A stretch of DNA of 30,117 nucleotides from JBGTLW01 sp041743835 (GTDB lineage Bacteria; Planctomycetota; Phycisphaerae; Phycisphaerales; Phycisphaeraceae), in contig JBGTLW010000059.1 in the NCBI GenBank assembly GCA_041743835.1, forward strand, positions 1 through 30,117, given 5' to 3'. Shown here piece by piece: positions 7,528-14,590 of the stretch. Position numbers and translations under genes: made by a program. The notes below the pieces were generated by a model that worked only from the letters and a program-made list of their open reading frames with translations, did not search any database and had not been told where the DNA came from. Position 1 is the first letter of the stretch; every line of letters starts with the position of its first letter.

Positions 7528-7782
7528 ATGCCCCAATCCACACGCAAATACTGGCTTACCTTCGAGAGCGGGGCGCAGGACCGGCCGTGCCTCTGGCAGA
7601 TGTCGCGTAAGTTCCCCGATGTGAGCTTTGACATACGGCAGGCGTCGGTCAGCAAGGACATCGGCATCATGGCCGTACTGTTCGAGGGGGATGAGGACCA
7701 GATCGACCAGGCCATCACCTTCATCCAGAGCCTCGGCGTCAAGGTGGACCCCGTGGAGGGCGGCTCGCTCGTGGCGGGATAA
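7528..7782 (+). CDS. Stand-alone NIL-domain protein
   Basis: An 84-residue ferredoxin-fold (ACT-like) protein made of one NIL domain: KYWLTFESG, then VSFDIRQASVSKDIGIMAVLFEGDEDQIDQAITFIQSLGVKVDPVE. NIL domains occur at the C-terminus of the methionine ABC transporter ATPase MetN, where they bind methionine and cause trans-inhibition, and in proteins of the DUF39-linked homocysteine pathway. Here it stands alone between the sulfur carrier and the E1, so it may sense methionine or homocysteine, or scaffold sulfur transfer; this is inference. The start is taken as ATG 7528, 7 bases after GGAG; ATG 7525 is equally possible, and an in-frame TTG at 7468 overlaps the carrier stop. No Fe-S cysteines are present. 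Confidence 0.85.
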   Translation: MPQSTRKYWLTFESGAQDRPCLWQMSRKFPDVSFDIRQASVSKDIGIMAVLFEGDEDQIDQAITFIQSLGVKVDPVEGGSLVAG

Positions 7783-7789
7783 AGCAGCG

Positions 7790-8980
7790 ATGGTGACCGG
7801 GGGCGTTTCCCGTGTGGACCACGCTGTCGTCGCTAACAACAACACCAACCTAGAACATCGGATTGCGAACTTGAGCACGAACCTCGACCGTTATCACCGT
7901 CAGATGCTGTTGCCCGGCTTCGGAGAAGAGGGGCAACGCAAGCTCCTGGCCAGCACCGCGCTGGTCGTCGGCTGTGGTGCGCTGGGCACCGTCATCTGCA
8001 ACATGCTCGCACGCGCGGGCGTCGGCCACCTCATCATCGTGGACCGCGACTTCATCGAGATCACCAACCTCCAGCGGCAGGTGCTGTTCGACGAGGACGA
8101 CGTCGCCAACGGCATCCCCAAGGCCGAGGCGGCAAGACGCAAGATCGCAAAGATCAACTCGCAGGTCAGAGTCACCGCCATCGTGGACGACGTGAACCAC
8201 ACCAACATCGAACGCCTGGCCGGGATCAACAATCCGGACTATGGCAAGGTCGATGTGATCGTCGATGGCGTGGACAACTTCGAGACGCGGTACCTCGCCA
8301 ACGACACGGCCGTGAAGCACGGCATCCCGTATATCTATGGCGGAGCCGTCGGCACCGTCGGCGCGTCCTACGCCATCCTCCCGCACACCCCCAACGGTGA
8401 TTCACCCTGGGAGAAAGCTTCCGGGGGCACGCCGTGTCTGCGGTGCATCTTCGAGCAGGCCCCGCCGCCCGGACTCAACCCCACGTGCGACACCGCGGGC
8501 GTCATCGGCCCGGCCGTGGCCATCGTCGCCAACTTCGAGGTCACCGAGGCGCTCAAAGTCCTCACCGGCAACTGGGACAAAATCAACCCCACCATGGTCA
8601 ACCTCGACCTGTGGGCCAACACGCTGCGGCAGTTCAAGGTCGCCAGGGCCTACGACGTCGGCGACTGCCAGTGCTGCAAGCACCGCAACTTCGAGTTCCT
8701 CGATGGCAAGTACGCCAGCGGCACCACCACGCTCTGCGGCCGCAACGCTGTGCAGTTCACGAATAAACGCGATGCGATTAAGCTCGACTTCGACCAGATC
8801 GCCAAACGCCTCGAATCCCACGGCAGCGTCACCGCCAACAAGTTCATGCTCCGCGCCCAGATCACCGACAACGGCCAACCTTATGAACTCACGCTTTTCA
8901 CCGACGGCCGGGCCATCGTGAAAGGCACCAAGGAACCCAACACCGCCAAGAGCATCTACGCGAAATATGTCGGCGCGTGA
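7790..8980 (+). CDS. MoeB/ThiF/HesA-type E1 adenylyltransferase for the sulfur carrier
   Basis: A 396-residue E1-like enzyme that adenylates a carrier C-terminus. The N-terminal Rossmann domain has VVGCGALGTVICNML (residues 59-73) and DRDFIEITNLQRQVLF (85-100). Zinc-site cysteines are paired as CLRC (216-219) and CQCC (293-296). Cys233 in NPTCDTAGVIGP sits where the ThiF/MoeB conserved cysteine lies. After residue 300 there is a further domain of about 95 residues ending TLFTDGRAIVKGTKEPNTAKSIYAKYVGA in two parts; it is typical of bacterial ThiF-family proteins with a C-terminal ferredoxin-like extension, not a rhodanese domain. ATG 7790 lies 7 bases after the NIL stop, so the genes are tightly linked. 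A TTG at 7872 just before the conserved domain is an alternative start. Confidence 0.9.
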   Translation: MVTGGVSRVDHAVVANNNTNLEHRIANLSTNLDRYHRQMLLPGFGEEGQRKLLASTALVVGCGALGTVICNMLARAGVGHLIIVDRDFIEITNLQRQVLFDEDDVANGIPKAEAARRKIAKINSQVRVTAIVDDVNHTNIERLAGINNPDYGKVDVIVDGVDNFETRYLANDTAVKHGIPYIYGGAVGTVGASYAILPHTPNGDSPWEKASGGTPCLRCIFEQAPPPGLNPTCDTAGVIGPAVAIVANFEVTEALKVLTGNWDKINPTMVNLDLWANTLRQFKVARAYDVGDCQCCKHRNFEFLDGKYASGTTTLCGRNAVQFTNKRDAIKLDFDQIAKRLESHGSVTANKFMLRAQITDNGQPYELTLFTDGRAIVKGTKEPNTAKSIYAKYVGA

Positions 8981-9019
8981 TGCCATTGATGTCGCAATGC
9001 CACGATGCCGTCATGCGTC

Positions 9020-9126
9020 ACAGCGCCATCACGAAGCGCCGCCGCTTGCGGCGCTCCGCCTGTGCGGACTTGCAACGCACCGCAGCGCACGGCACCGCAG
9101 CGCGGGGCAAGCCCTGCGGCTAAACG
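9020..9126. repeat. Small palindromes and direct repeats between the E1 gene and the DinB-like gene
   Basis: This GC-rich stretch contains the hairpin GCGCCGC-cgctt-GCGGCGC and two direct copies of CACCGCAGCGC, then GCGGGGCAAGCCCTGCGGC followed by TAAACG. The CTAAACG end resembles the terminal CGCTAAACGG of the 105-base element at 19.4 kb. It may be a decayed related repeat. Confidence 0.5.
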
Positions 9127-9168
9127 ACGTGAGTGAGACCCATGGTCAGTGGTCCCAGGAGTCCCCTG

Positions 9169-9648
9169 ATGTTTGAGAGAGAATGCACCATCCTCCGATT
9201 CATGCAGGGCTACGGCGATCAGATGCTCGCGGACATCGAACCCGATGCGATGTGCCGACAACCCGTGCCGGGCATGAACCACCCCGCATGGATCATCGGG
9301 CACCTCGCCTTCGCCGCCGACGGGCACGCGCGTTACGTGGGAGGCGAGCCCCAACTCGGGGAGTGGAAGGAGCGCTTCGGATTCGGGTCGCGGTTGACCA
9401 CGAATCTTACGGATTACCCGTCGAAGGAAGCGTTGGTTGACGCTTGGCACGCCGCGAACGAGCGTTATATCGTTGCGGTGCAGGCCGCAGACCCTGCGGT
9501 GTTCGATGAGCCGACCCAAGGCCCACTGGGCGAGCACCTACCCCGGCTCGGTCAGTTCATCTCGTTTTCCATGACCGGGCACACCTCCCTGCACCTGGGC
9601 CAACTCTCCGCGTGGCGACGCGCCGATGGCCGCCCGGCATTGTTTTAA
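9169..9648 (+). CDS. DinB-like four-helix metalloenzyme-fold protein
   Basis: A 159-residue DinB/YfiT-superfamily protein. Characteristic features are the early helix MNHPAWIIGHLAFAADGH with His38 and His45, and the late helix GHTSLHLGQLSAWRR, whose histidines fit the three-histidine metal site of the fold. Family members include bacillithiol or mycothiol S-transferases and proteins of unknown function; the substrate cannot be inferred. ATG 9169 is chosen because AGGAG lies 7 bases before it; an in-frame start at 9133 is possible. The gene is separated from the E1 by 188 bases, so it is probably not in the same operon. Confidence 0.82.
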   Translation: MFERECTILRFMQGYGDQMLADIEPDAMCRQPVPGMNHPAWIIGHLAFAADGHARYVGGEPQLGEWKERFGFGSRLTTNLTDYPSKEALVDAWHAANERYIVAVQAADPAVFDEPTQGPLGEHLPRLGQFISFSMTGHTSLHLGQLSAWRRADGRPALF

Positions 9649-9671
9649 GCGATTACACTCTCGAGTTACCC

Positions 9672-10139
9672 ATGCCAACACTGATCCACGAACGTGTCGA
9701 GCAAGCTAACGCCAGCCAGAACCCAAGGGTTATTGCACGGCTGGCGTCAGGTTGGGCGGTGATCGGCGACACGCAGTTCCTTCGTGGCTACTGCCTGCTC
9801 TTGCCTGACCCCGTCGTCGGTTCACTCAATGATCTGGATGAAGCGGCACGCAGCCGGTTCCTGGTGGACATGGTTGGTCTGGGCGACGCGATGCTCCGTG
9901 TCACCGACGCCTTGCGGATCAATTACGAAATCCTCGGCAACACCGAACCGGCGCTGCACGCGCATCTGTTCCCCCGGTACGCCGACGAGCCGCAGGAACT
10001 CCGATCGGGCCCGGTCTGGGCGTATGGCCGCGAGGTGTGGATCGATCCCGACAAGTCATTCAACCCGCAACGCGACGCACCGCTCATCAATGCGATGCGC
10101 CAAGCTCTGGAGGAGGCCAATCTGGTCGCTTTCGTATGA
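9672..10139 (+). CDS. HIT-like protein with variant HxH motif
   Basis: A 155-residue protein of the HIT-like superfamily (nucleotide hydrolases and transferases). The signature region is EPALHAHLFPRY: His96 and His98 match the first two histidines of the HIT triad, but the third position is Phe100 instead of His. The N-terminal FLRGYCLLLPDPVV corresponds to the usual ...GHVLVIPKRHV strand. The missing third His suggests altered activity, although this variant spelling may be a regular subfamily rather than a loss. The ATG lies 23 bases after the DinB-like stop. The stop overlaps the start of the desulfurase gene (ATGA), which implies translational coupling. Confidence 0.75.
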   Translation: MPTLIHERVEQANASQNPRVIARLASGWAVIGDTQFLRGYCLLLPDPVVGSLNDLDEAARSRFLVDMVGLGDAMLRVTDALRINYEILGNTEPALHAHLFPRYADEPQELRSGPVWAYGREVWIDPDKSFNPQRDAPLINAMRQALEEANLVAFV

Positions 10140-11359
10140 TCTACTTTGACAACGCTGCAACTTCGTTTCCCAAGGCCCCGGGTGTCGGGCCGGCGATGGC
10201 TCGCTTCCTTGCCAACGACGCGGCCAACCCCGGCCGGGCGGGGCACCGCATGGCGACACGGGCCGAGGCCATGCTCGATGATGCCCGACTGAAAATCGCC
10301 CGCCTGTTCAACATCACCGACCCGCACCGCGTCATCTTCACGATGAACGGTACCGATGCGCTCAACATCGCCATCAAGGGAGTGCTCGGCGAACGGGTTG
10401 GCAAAGGACAGGTTCCGGGGAAGGGTCCGGGGGATGTTCCAAGTGATGTTCCGGGGGTGGTGACGACTGTGCTGGAGCACAACTCGGTGAGTCGGCCGTT
10501 GCAGGCGATGGCAGAGCGGGGGGACATCGAGCTGACACGGCTCGCGTGCGATGCGGATGGGTTCATCGACCCCGCGGATGTGGCCGCGGCGATCACGGAC
10601 CGCACCGTGCTGGTCGCGATGACGCACGCGTCGAATGTGCTGGGCACGATCCAGGATGCCGCGGCGGTGGGGCGGGTCTGCCGGGACAAGGGCGTGCTGT
10701 TTCTGCTCGATGCGGCTCAGACCGCGGGGGTTGTGCCGATCGATGTCGCGGCGATGCAGATCGACCTGCTGGCGCTGCCGGGGCATAAGTCGCTGCTGGG
10801 GCCGACGGGCATCGGTGTGCTGTACGTCGGCGATCGTGCGCCAGCCCCCAGCGAGCAGGCTGGGGGTGGCCGCCTAAGCCCGTGGCGGGAGGGCGGCACG
10901 GGTGGTGATTCCGCGACACCCACGCAGCCGGCACTTTTCCCGTACTACCTCGAGGGCGGCACGCCCAACACCGTCGGCGTTGCGGGGCTGGTCGCGGGCA
11001 TCGATCACGTGCTGGCCCACGGCATCGACGCCACGCTCGCCCACGAGCAGGCGATGGTCCAGCAAATCATCGACCGCTTCGCAGACGACGAGCGGTTCAC
11101 GATCTACGGCACGCGGGACGCCAAGCGTCGGGTCGGTACGATCGCGCTGAACATCCGCGGCTTTGACGCACCGGATGTGGGTTCGATTCTGGATGATTCT
11201 TTTGAGATCGCGGTTCGGCCGGGCCTGCACTGCTCGCCGTACATCCATCGGCAGTTGGGTACATTCCCAGACGGCGCGGTGCGCATCAGTCCGGGTGCGT
11301 TCAACACGTACGAAGAGTTGGCACAGGTGATCGATGCGCTGGAGCAGATTGCGGGGTGA
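10136..11359 (+). CDS. Cysteine desulfurase family aminotransferase (class V)
   Basis: A 407-residue PLP enzyme that mobilises sulfur from cysteine. It starts MIYFDNAATSFPK, as in the Firmicutes-type cysteine desulfurase family (the group also called aminotransferase V EF2568-like). The PLP lysine is Lys218 in LPGHKSLLGPTG, the cofactor Asp is in LLDAAQTAG, and the sulfur-accepting Cys366 is in RPGLHCSPY. Two unusual low-complexity stretches are inserted: residues 87-107 (GKGQVPGKGPGDVPSDVPG) and residues 234-251 (APAPSEQAGGGRLSPWRE), the latter coded by a DNA hairpin. The start ATG overlaps the HIT-like stop. Given the CysO-like operon 1.2 kb upstream, it could supply sulfur to the carrier, but a general Fe-S or thio-nucleoside role is equally possible. 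Confidence 0.88.
   Translation: MIYFDNAATSFPKAPGVGPAMARFLANDAANPGRAGHRMATRAEAMLDDARLKIARLFNITDPHRVIFTMNGTDALNIAIKGVLGERVGKGQVPGKGPGDVPSDVPGVVTTVLEHNSVSRPLQAMAERGDIELTRLACDADGFIDPADVAAAITDRTVLVAMTHASNVLGTIQDAAAVGRVCRDKGVLFLLDAAQTAGVVPIDVAAMQIDLLALPGHKSLLGPTGIGVLYVGDRAPAPSEQAGGGRLSPWREGGTGGDSATPTQPALFPYYLEGGTPNTVGVAGLVAGIDHVLAHGIDATLAHEQAMVQQIIDRFADDERFTIYGTRDAKRRVGTIALNIRGFDAPDVGSILDDSFEIAVRPGLHCSPYIHRQLGTFPDGAVRISPGAFNTYEELAQVIDALEQIAG
10841..10869. repeat. Palindrome inserted inside the desulfurase coding sequence
   Basis: CCAGCCCCCAGC (10841-10852) is followed after six bases by GCTGGGGGTGG (10859-10869): eight perfect pairs plus a wobble. It encodes part of the family-atypical loop at residues 234-251 and keeps the frame, as expected for an in-frame palindromic insertion. 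Confidence 0.55.
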
Positions 11360-11362
11360 CCT

Positions 11363-11554
11363 ATGGGGAAGCGTGACTGTCCGAATTGCGGTGCCAAGCT
11401 TCGTGATCGCAAGTTGATCGCGTGCCCGTCCTGCGGTCATTTTGTCACGAAGCAGCGGTTGTCGGAGACGGGCGACGGCCGGATCAAGATCCTGCTCGCT
11501 GTCTTAGCATTGCTGTGGATTGCCAACAGAATCGTCAGGTACATGGCACCATAG
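11363..11554 (+). CDS. Small zinc-ribbon protein with one membrane helix
   Basis: A 63-residue protein. The N-terminal half has two Cys pairs, CPNC (6-9) and CPSC (21-24), the spacing of a small zinc ribbon. The C-terminal half has a hydrophobic stretch ILLAVLALLWIANRIV ending in RYMAP, a likely single transmembrane helix. The ATG lies 3 bases after the desulfurase stop, so it is likely cotranscribed. No enzyme function is visible; it may be a membrane-anchored metal or nucleic acid binding protein. Confidence 0.72.
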   Translation: MGKRDCPNCGAKLRDRKLIACPSCGHFVTKQRLSETGDGRIKILLAVLALLWIANRIVRYMAP

Positions 11555-11590
11555 AAAAAGCCCCGTCCGTTTTCACGGCCGGGGCTCTTG
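11555..11590. terminator. Bidirectional intrinsic terminator between convergent genes
   Basis: AGCCCCGTCCG (11559-11569) pairs with CGGCCGGGGCT (11576-11586) with one wobble. A run of A precedes it (T run on the minus strand) and CTCTT follows. It can end the plus-strand desulfurase operon and the minus-strand outer membrane gene. Confidence 0.85.
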
Positions 11591-11660
11591 AGATTCACTT
11601 CACACGTCCGAGGCCCGGGTTCCAGGCAGGCTTTTGGACGGCGGGTGTTTCCTGTTGAGC

Positions 11661-12617
11661 TTAGTAGCTCATGCTGATGCCGAAGCTGGCGAAGAAGCTG
11701 TCGTCTTCGCCAGAGTTCGTGGCGGCAGCGGAGTTGACGCCACCGGCATCGTACTCGCCGGCATTACCGACGTTGATGTAGTGGACGCCGGCCGAGAGGG
11801 TGTAGGCACCGTACTCAGCGGGGATGGCCTTGAGCGGGGTGGAGACCACGGCACCGATCTGGACGAATCCAAACCGGTCGTTGTCCAGGTTGCCGCTGTT
11901 GTTGATGTACTCGTAGTAGTTGCTGTCACCGAAGCCGACGGTGACGGGGATGGACAGGGTCAGGGGGTAGTCCTGGCTGTCGTAGATCGAGAACGAAGGC
12001 TCGATCCCCAGCTCGTAGTAGATGCCCTTGTCGCCGCCGCCGGTGGACGCGCCGGTGAAGCCGTCGGTTCCGCCGTCGATTTCGAAGACGACCTTGCCGT
12101 AGGGCTGGAGGCCACCGAAGTTGTCGCCCCAGTGGTTGCTGTCGTCGTAGCCGAGCTTGACGTGGATTTCTTCCGCGAACTCTGACCCGCCGCTGGGGTT
12201 GTAGAGCTGGGTGTAGCCCAGGTCGATGCTCCACACGTCGAAGCCGAGGACGACGCCGACGAAGAGGTCGGACTCGTACCACACGTCATCGTTGCCGGTC
12301 GCTCCCGGGGGGTTGTTGGGAGTCGAGCTGGTGCCGTCGCCCCAGTGGAACGAGTTCCAGGTGCCGACGTAGGCATCGAGGCTGAAATCCTCATCGCCGA
12401 AGAGCCCGAAGGTCACGTCGATGTAGGGCTGGGCGATGATGCCCTGGTTTTCCTGCGGGATGCCACGGAACCAGTATTCCGTGACGAAGTCGATGCCAGC
12501 GTTGAAGCTGACCGCCCCTGTGTTGACGGTGGGCGCTTGCTCCTGGGCCTGCACAACGGCAGGACCGAGGACCATGGCCGCCGAGGCGGCCATAAGGCTG
12601 AACTTACGCATGATCAT
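11661..12617 (-). CDS. Secreted outer-membrane beta-barrel (TorF-like porin) protein
   Basis: A 318-residue protein with a signal peptide (MIMRKFSLMAASAAMVLG, probable cleavage after VVQAQ). The rest alternates short hydrophobic and aromatic strands with acidic, Asn/Gly-rich loops (FVTEYWFRGIPQ, LDAYVGTWNSFHWG) and ends in SFGISMSY with a C-terminal aromatic residue, as outer membrane barrels do. The opening FNAGIDFVTEYWFRG resembles the TorF/gcw_chp family of putative porins (TSDYVFRG). No substrate can be assigned. The ATG at 12617 is 7 bases after AGGAG; a frame extension to 12728 has no signal peptide and is rejected. A terminator follows and a promoter lies 100 bases upstream. Confidence 0.82.
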   Translation of the reverse strand: MIMRKFSLMAASAAMVLGPAVVQAQEQAPTVNTGAVSFNAGIDFVTEYWFRGIPQENQGIIAQPYIDVTFGLFGDEDFSLDAYVGTWNSFHWGDGTSSTPNNPPGATGNDDVWYESDLFVGVVLGFDVWSIDLGYTQLYNPSGGSEFAEEIHVKLGYDDSNHWGDNFGGLQPYGKVVFEIDGGTDGFTGASTGGGDKGIYYELGIEPSFSIYDSQDYPLTLSIPVTVGFGDSNYYEYINNSGNLDNDRFGFVQIGAVVSTPLKAIPAEYGAYTLSAGVHYINVGNAGEYDAGGVNSAAATNSGEDDSFFASFGISMSY

Positions 12618-12718
12618 GATGTTTCTCCTAACGTGATCGAGTTGGAACCCTGATAGCCGTCCGACCGCCAACGCAGCGGCCGGTTTGTGTCCACACATGA
12701 GGCCCGAGGACACGGCAG

Positions 12719-12747
12719 AGCTTAGCACAAAGCTTTGCCTGTGTTAA
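12719..12747 (-). promoter_or_regulatory. Candidate promoter of the outer membrane protein gene
   Basis: On the minus strand, TTAACA (12747-12742) is 17 bases from TAAGCT (12724-12719), with TGC directly before the -10 as an extended element. It is followed by about 100 bases of leader to the start at 12617. The remaining bases of the 12618-12917 gap hold the hairpins downstream of the ATPase gene; I see no further gene there. Confidence 0.5.
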
Positions 12748-12835
12748 TTCGGCATTCAGGAATAGTTAAGCCCACATTTCCCCGCATAATCGGAATAACC
12801 CGCTGGGGCTGTCCTATGGGACTCAAAAGACCGAT

Positions 12836-12871
12836 AACCGCGTTCAGGGGGCATAAAAACGCGGTTTTTGG
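12836..12871 (-). terminator. Hairpin downstream of the ATPase gene
   Basis: AACCGCGTT (12836-12844) is a perfect inverted copy of AACGCGGTT (12858-12866) with a 13-base loop. On the plus strand it runs into a T tract; on the minus strand it is followed by ATCGGTCTTTTGAG. It is a plausible terminator for the ATPase gene. Confidence 0.5.
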
Positions 12872-12894
12872 TTCGTTTCATGTTCGGGTGGCCC

Positions 12895-12928
12895 GGCCCG
12901 CCGGCGTCAGGCGGGCGTCAGGCGGGCC
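12895..12928. repeat. GGCGTCAGGCGGG palindromic repeat overlapping the ATPase stop codon
   Basis: GGCCCGCC (12895-12902) is complementary to GGCGGGCC (12921-12928), and GGCGGGC is present twice (12910-12916 and 12921-12927) separated by GTCA. The TGA stop of the minus-strand ATPase lies inside it at 12918-12920, so the last residues of the protein are encoded by the repeat. Confidence 0.6.
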
Positions 12929-14465
12929 CGAGGCCGCGGTGCAGATTCTGGACCCGCTGGGACTGGCTTCGCCGGATCGTGTCCAGCGTCAGGCGGGGGA
13001 TGCGGAAGTCGCCCTGGTCGTCCCCGGTGATCTGGCAGTGCTCCTGGATCGTCTGGTAAAGGAACTTGAACGCATCACGCGGCTGGTGCATCTGGTCCAG
13101 GGCATCCACGATCATGTCCCTGCTGACATCCTCCGCAAACAGGTCGCGCAGGCCGATGGGCTGGTCCGCGCGGGCGGTGGCCAAGCAGGCCTCGATCCGT
13201 TTGTTGCACAGGTCGTACAGCGTCGTGCCCGACCACTCCAGCCGGTCGATGAGGTTCTGCTTGTCCAGTCGGGCCTCCTGGTAGAACTGGGCCGACTCTT
13301 TGCCCAGCAGGTGCCGCAGCTCGATGGGCAGCAGGAGCTTGAGGCCGATGCGGTCCTGCTTGAGGAACTTGTTGTCGAGCATGGGCCAGACCACCGCCTT
13401 CATCTTCTCCGGGTCGCCGGCGATGGCGGTCGGTTCGTCCACCCGATCCACCAGCACGATCAGCCCCGCGTAACCCATCTCGCCCATCACATCCACGAAT
13501 CGGCGGGTGAGCTGGTACCGGCTGTCGCGCAGGGCCTGGTCCGCGGCATGGGGCGTGGGCAGCGGTTGGCGCTTGAGGTCACCCGCGTCGAGCTGCCCGA
13601 GCATCTGCGACAGCTCCTTGCCCGTGCGCGCGACCGCGGGCATCGCGTGCGTGGTGTCCCAGCAGATACGCCAGAGCCGGAAGATGAGCAAGCCCCACCA
13701 GCCCCACGCCAGCACCGCCCCCGCGATGAGCACCGCCAGCAGCGGGAGCAGCCACATCGGCTCCCTCGCCTCATCGATGAAATACTGCACCCCAGCCGCG
13801 ACCACCACCGCGACCGTGAGCAGTGTCGCCAGGTGACGGAACATGGCCGCGGGCAACCGCCAACCCAGCCTCAATTTCGAGCGCAGCCGATCGAAGCGGT
13901 CGGCGACCGAGCCGGAGACGGGCTGGTCGTAAATCGCCGCGAGCACCGCTAAATCCCGCCGTTTCTGCGCGGGCATCCTTTTGAGCAGCTTGTCGTACCC
14001 CTCGGGCAGGATGATCCCGCCTTCCTTCTTTGCCTCGGCCTCGGGGTCCAGCAGCGCGTCGACCAGCCGTGTGACCGCCAGCGACAGGATCATGTCCTGG
14101 TGGTCTTCAAGCCGGAAGCCCTTGAGGACCGCCTTGGTGTTCTGTTTGTGCGTGCGCAGCAGGGCATCGAGCAGGGGGTTGAGGTCGTCATACGCGATGG
14201 GCATCACGCGGGCTGTGGGCTGGTCGTCGTTGTGCTTGGCGATGGCCCGGCTCATCATCAGGCGGATCGCGGTCTTGCCCGAGCCTTTTTCGCCAAACAC
14301 GATGCTGGTCGCGGGCTGGTCGATCCGGCCGAGGATCTTGCCGAACGCCGGGTGCGTGATGCGGGCGCTGATGAGTCGGTCGAAGATGGGGTCCAGCCTG
14401 GCTTCTTCGGCATCGAAGGGGTGCGTGGTCAGGCCGTGATGTTCGAGGAAGGACTGCACATTCAT
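12918..14465 (-). CDS. P-loop ATPase with transmembrane hairpin inserted between Walker A and Walker B
   Basis: A 515-residue protein. Walker A is FGEKGSGKT (residues 57-65) and the Walker B strand is GLIVLVDRVDEP (334-345). Between them lie two hydrophobic segments, about residues 209-229 (HLATLLTVAVVVAAGV) and 237-262 (PLLAVLIAGAVLAWGW), which would form a membrane hairpin. This arrangement, with helices inserted inside the NTPase domain, is the hallmark of KAP-type P-loop NTPases, although clear KAP motifs beyond the P-loop are not certain. A function cannot be assigned; KAP relatives include animal signalling scaffolds and bacterial phage-exclusion protein PifA. It has its own promoter and is divergent from trpE. 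ATG 14465 is the first in-frame start of the domain. Confidence 0.75.
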   Translation of the reverse strand: MNVQSFLEHHGLTTHPFDAEEARLDPIFDRLISARITHPAFGKILGRIDQPATSIVFGEKGSGKTAIRLMMSRAIAKHNDDQPTARVMPIAYDDLNPLLDALLRTHKQNTKAVLKGFRLEDHQDMILSLAVTRLVDALLDPEAEAKKEGGIILPEGYDKLLKRMPAQKRRDLAVLAAIYDQPVSGSVADRFDRLRSKLRLGWRLPAAMFRHLATLLTVAVVVAAGVQYFIDEAREPMWLLPLLAVLIAGAVLAWGWWGLLIFRLWRICWDTTHAMPAVARTGKELSQMLGQLDAGDLKRQPLPTPHAADQALRDSRYQLTRRFVDVMGEMGYAGLIVLVDRVDEPTAIAGDPEKMKAVVWPMLDNKFLKQDRIGLKLLLPIELRHLLGKESAQFYQEARLDKQNLIDRLEWSGTTLYDLCNKRIEACLATARADQPIGLRDLFAEDVSRDMIVDALDQMHQPRDAFKFLYQTIQEHCQITGDDQGDFRIPRLTLDTIRRSQSQRVQNLHRGLGPA

Positions 14466-14509
14466 GGGGTGGTCTCACCGTGGGCGCAGGATGCGGGCCG
14501 CCAGCAGTC

Positions 14510-14538
14510 CTTATAGACTATCGACCAAACGGGGCCAA
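14510..14538 (-). promoter_or_regulatory. Promoter of the membrane ATPase gene
   Basis: On the minus strand, TTGGCC (14538-14533) is 17 bases from TATAAG (14515-14510), 4/6 and 5/6 to consensus. Transcription would start about 38 bases before the ATPase ATG. It lies in the 125-base gap shared with trpE. Confidence 0.5.
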
Positions 14539-14590
14539 CCCCAAAACGCCTTCCGATCGCCCAGCCGATCGCGCTCCGATACCACACGCG

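Noticed and set aside
12735..13952. 405-residue plus-strand frame opposite the membrane ATPase
   Set aside because: Shadow frame with Gln/Arg/His-rich composition; the minus strand has a P-loop and two membrane segments.
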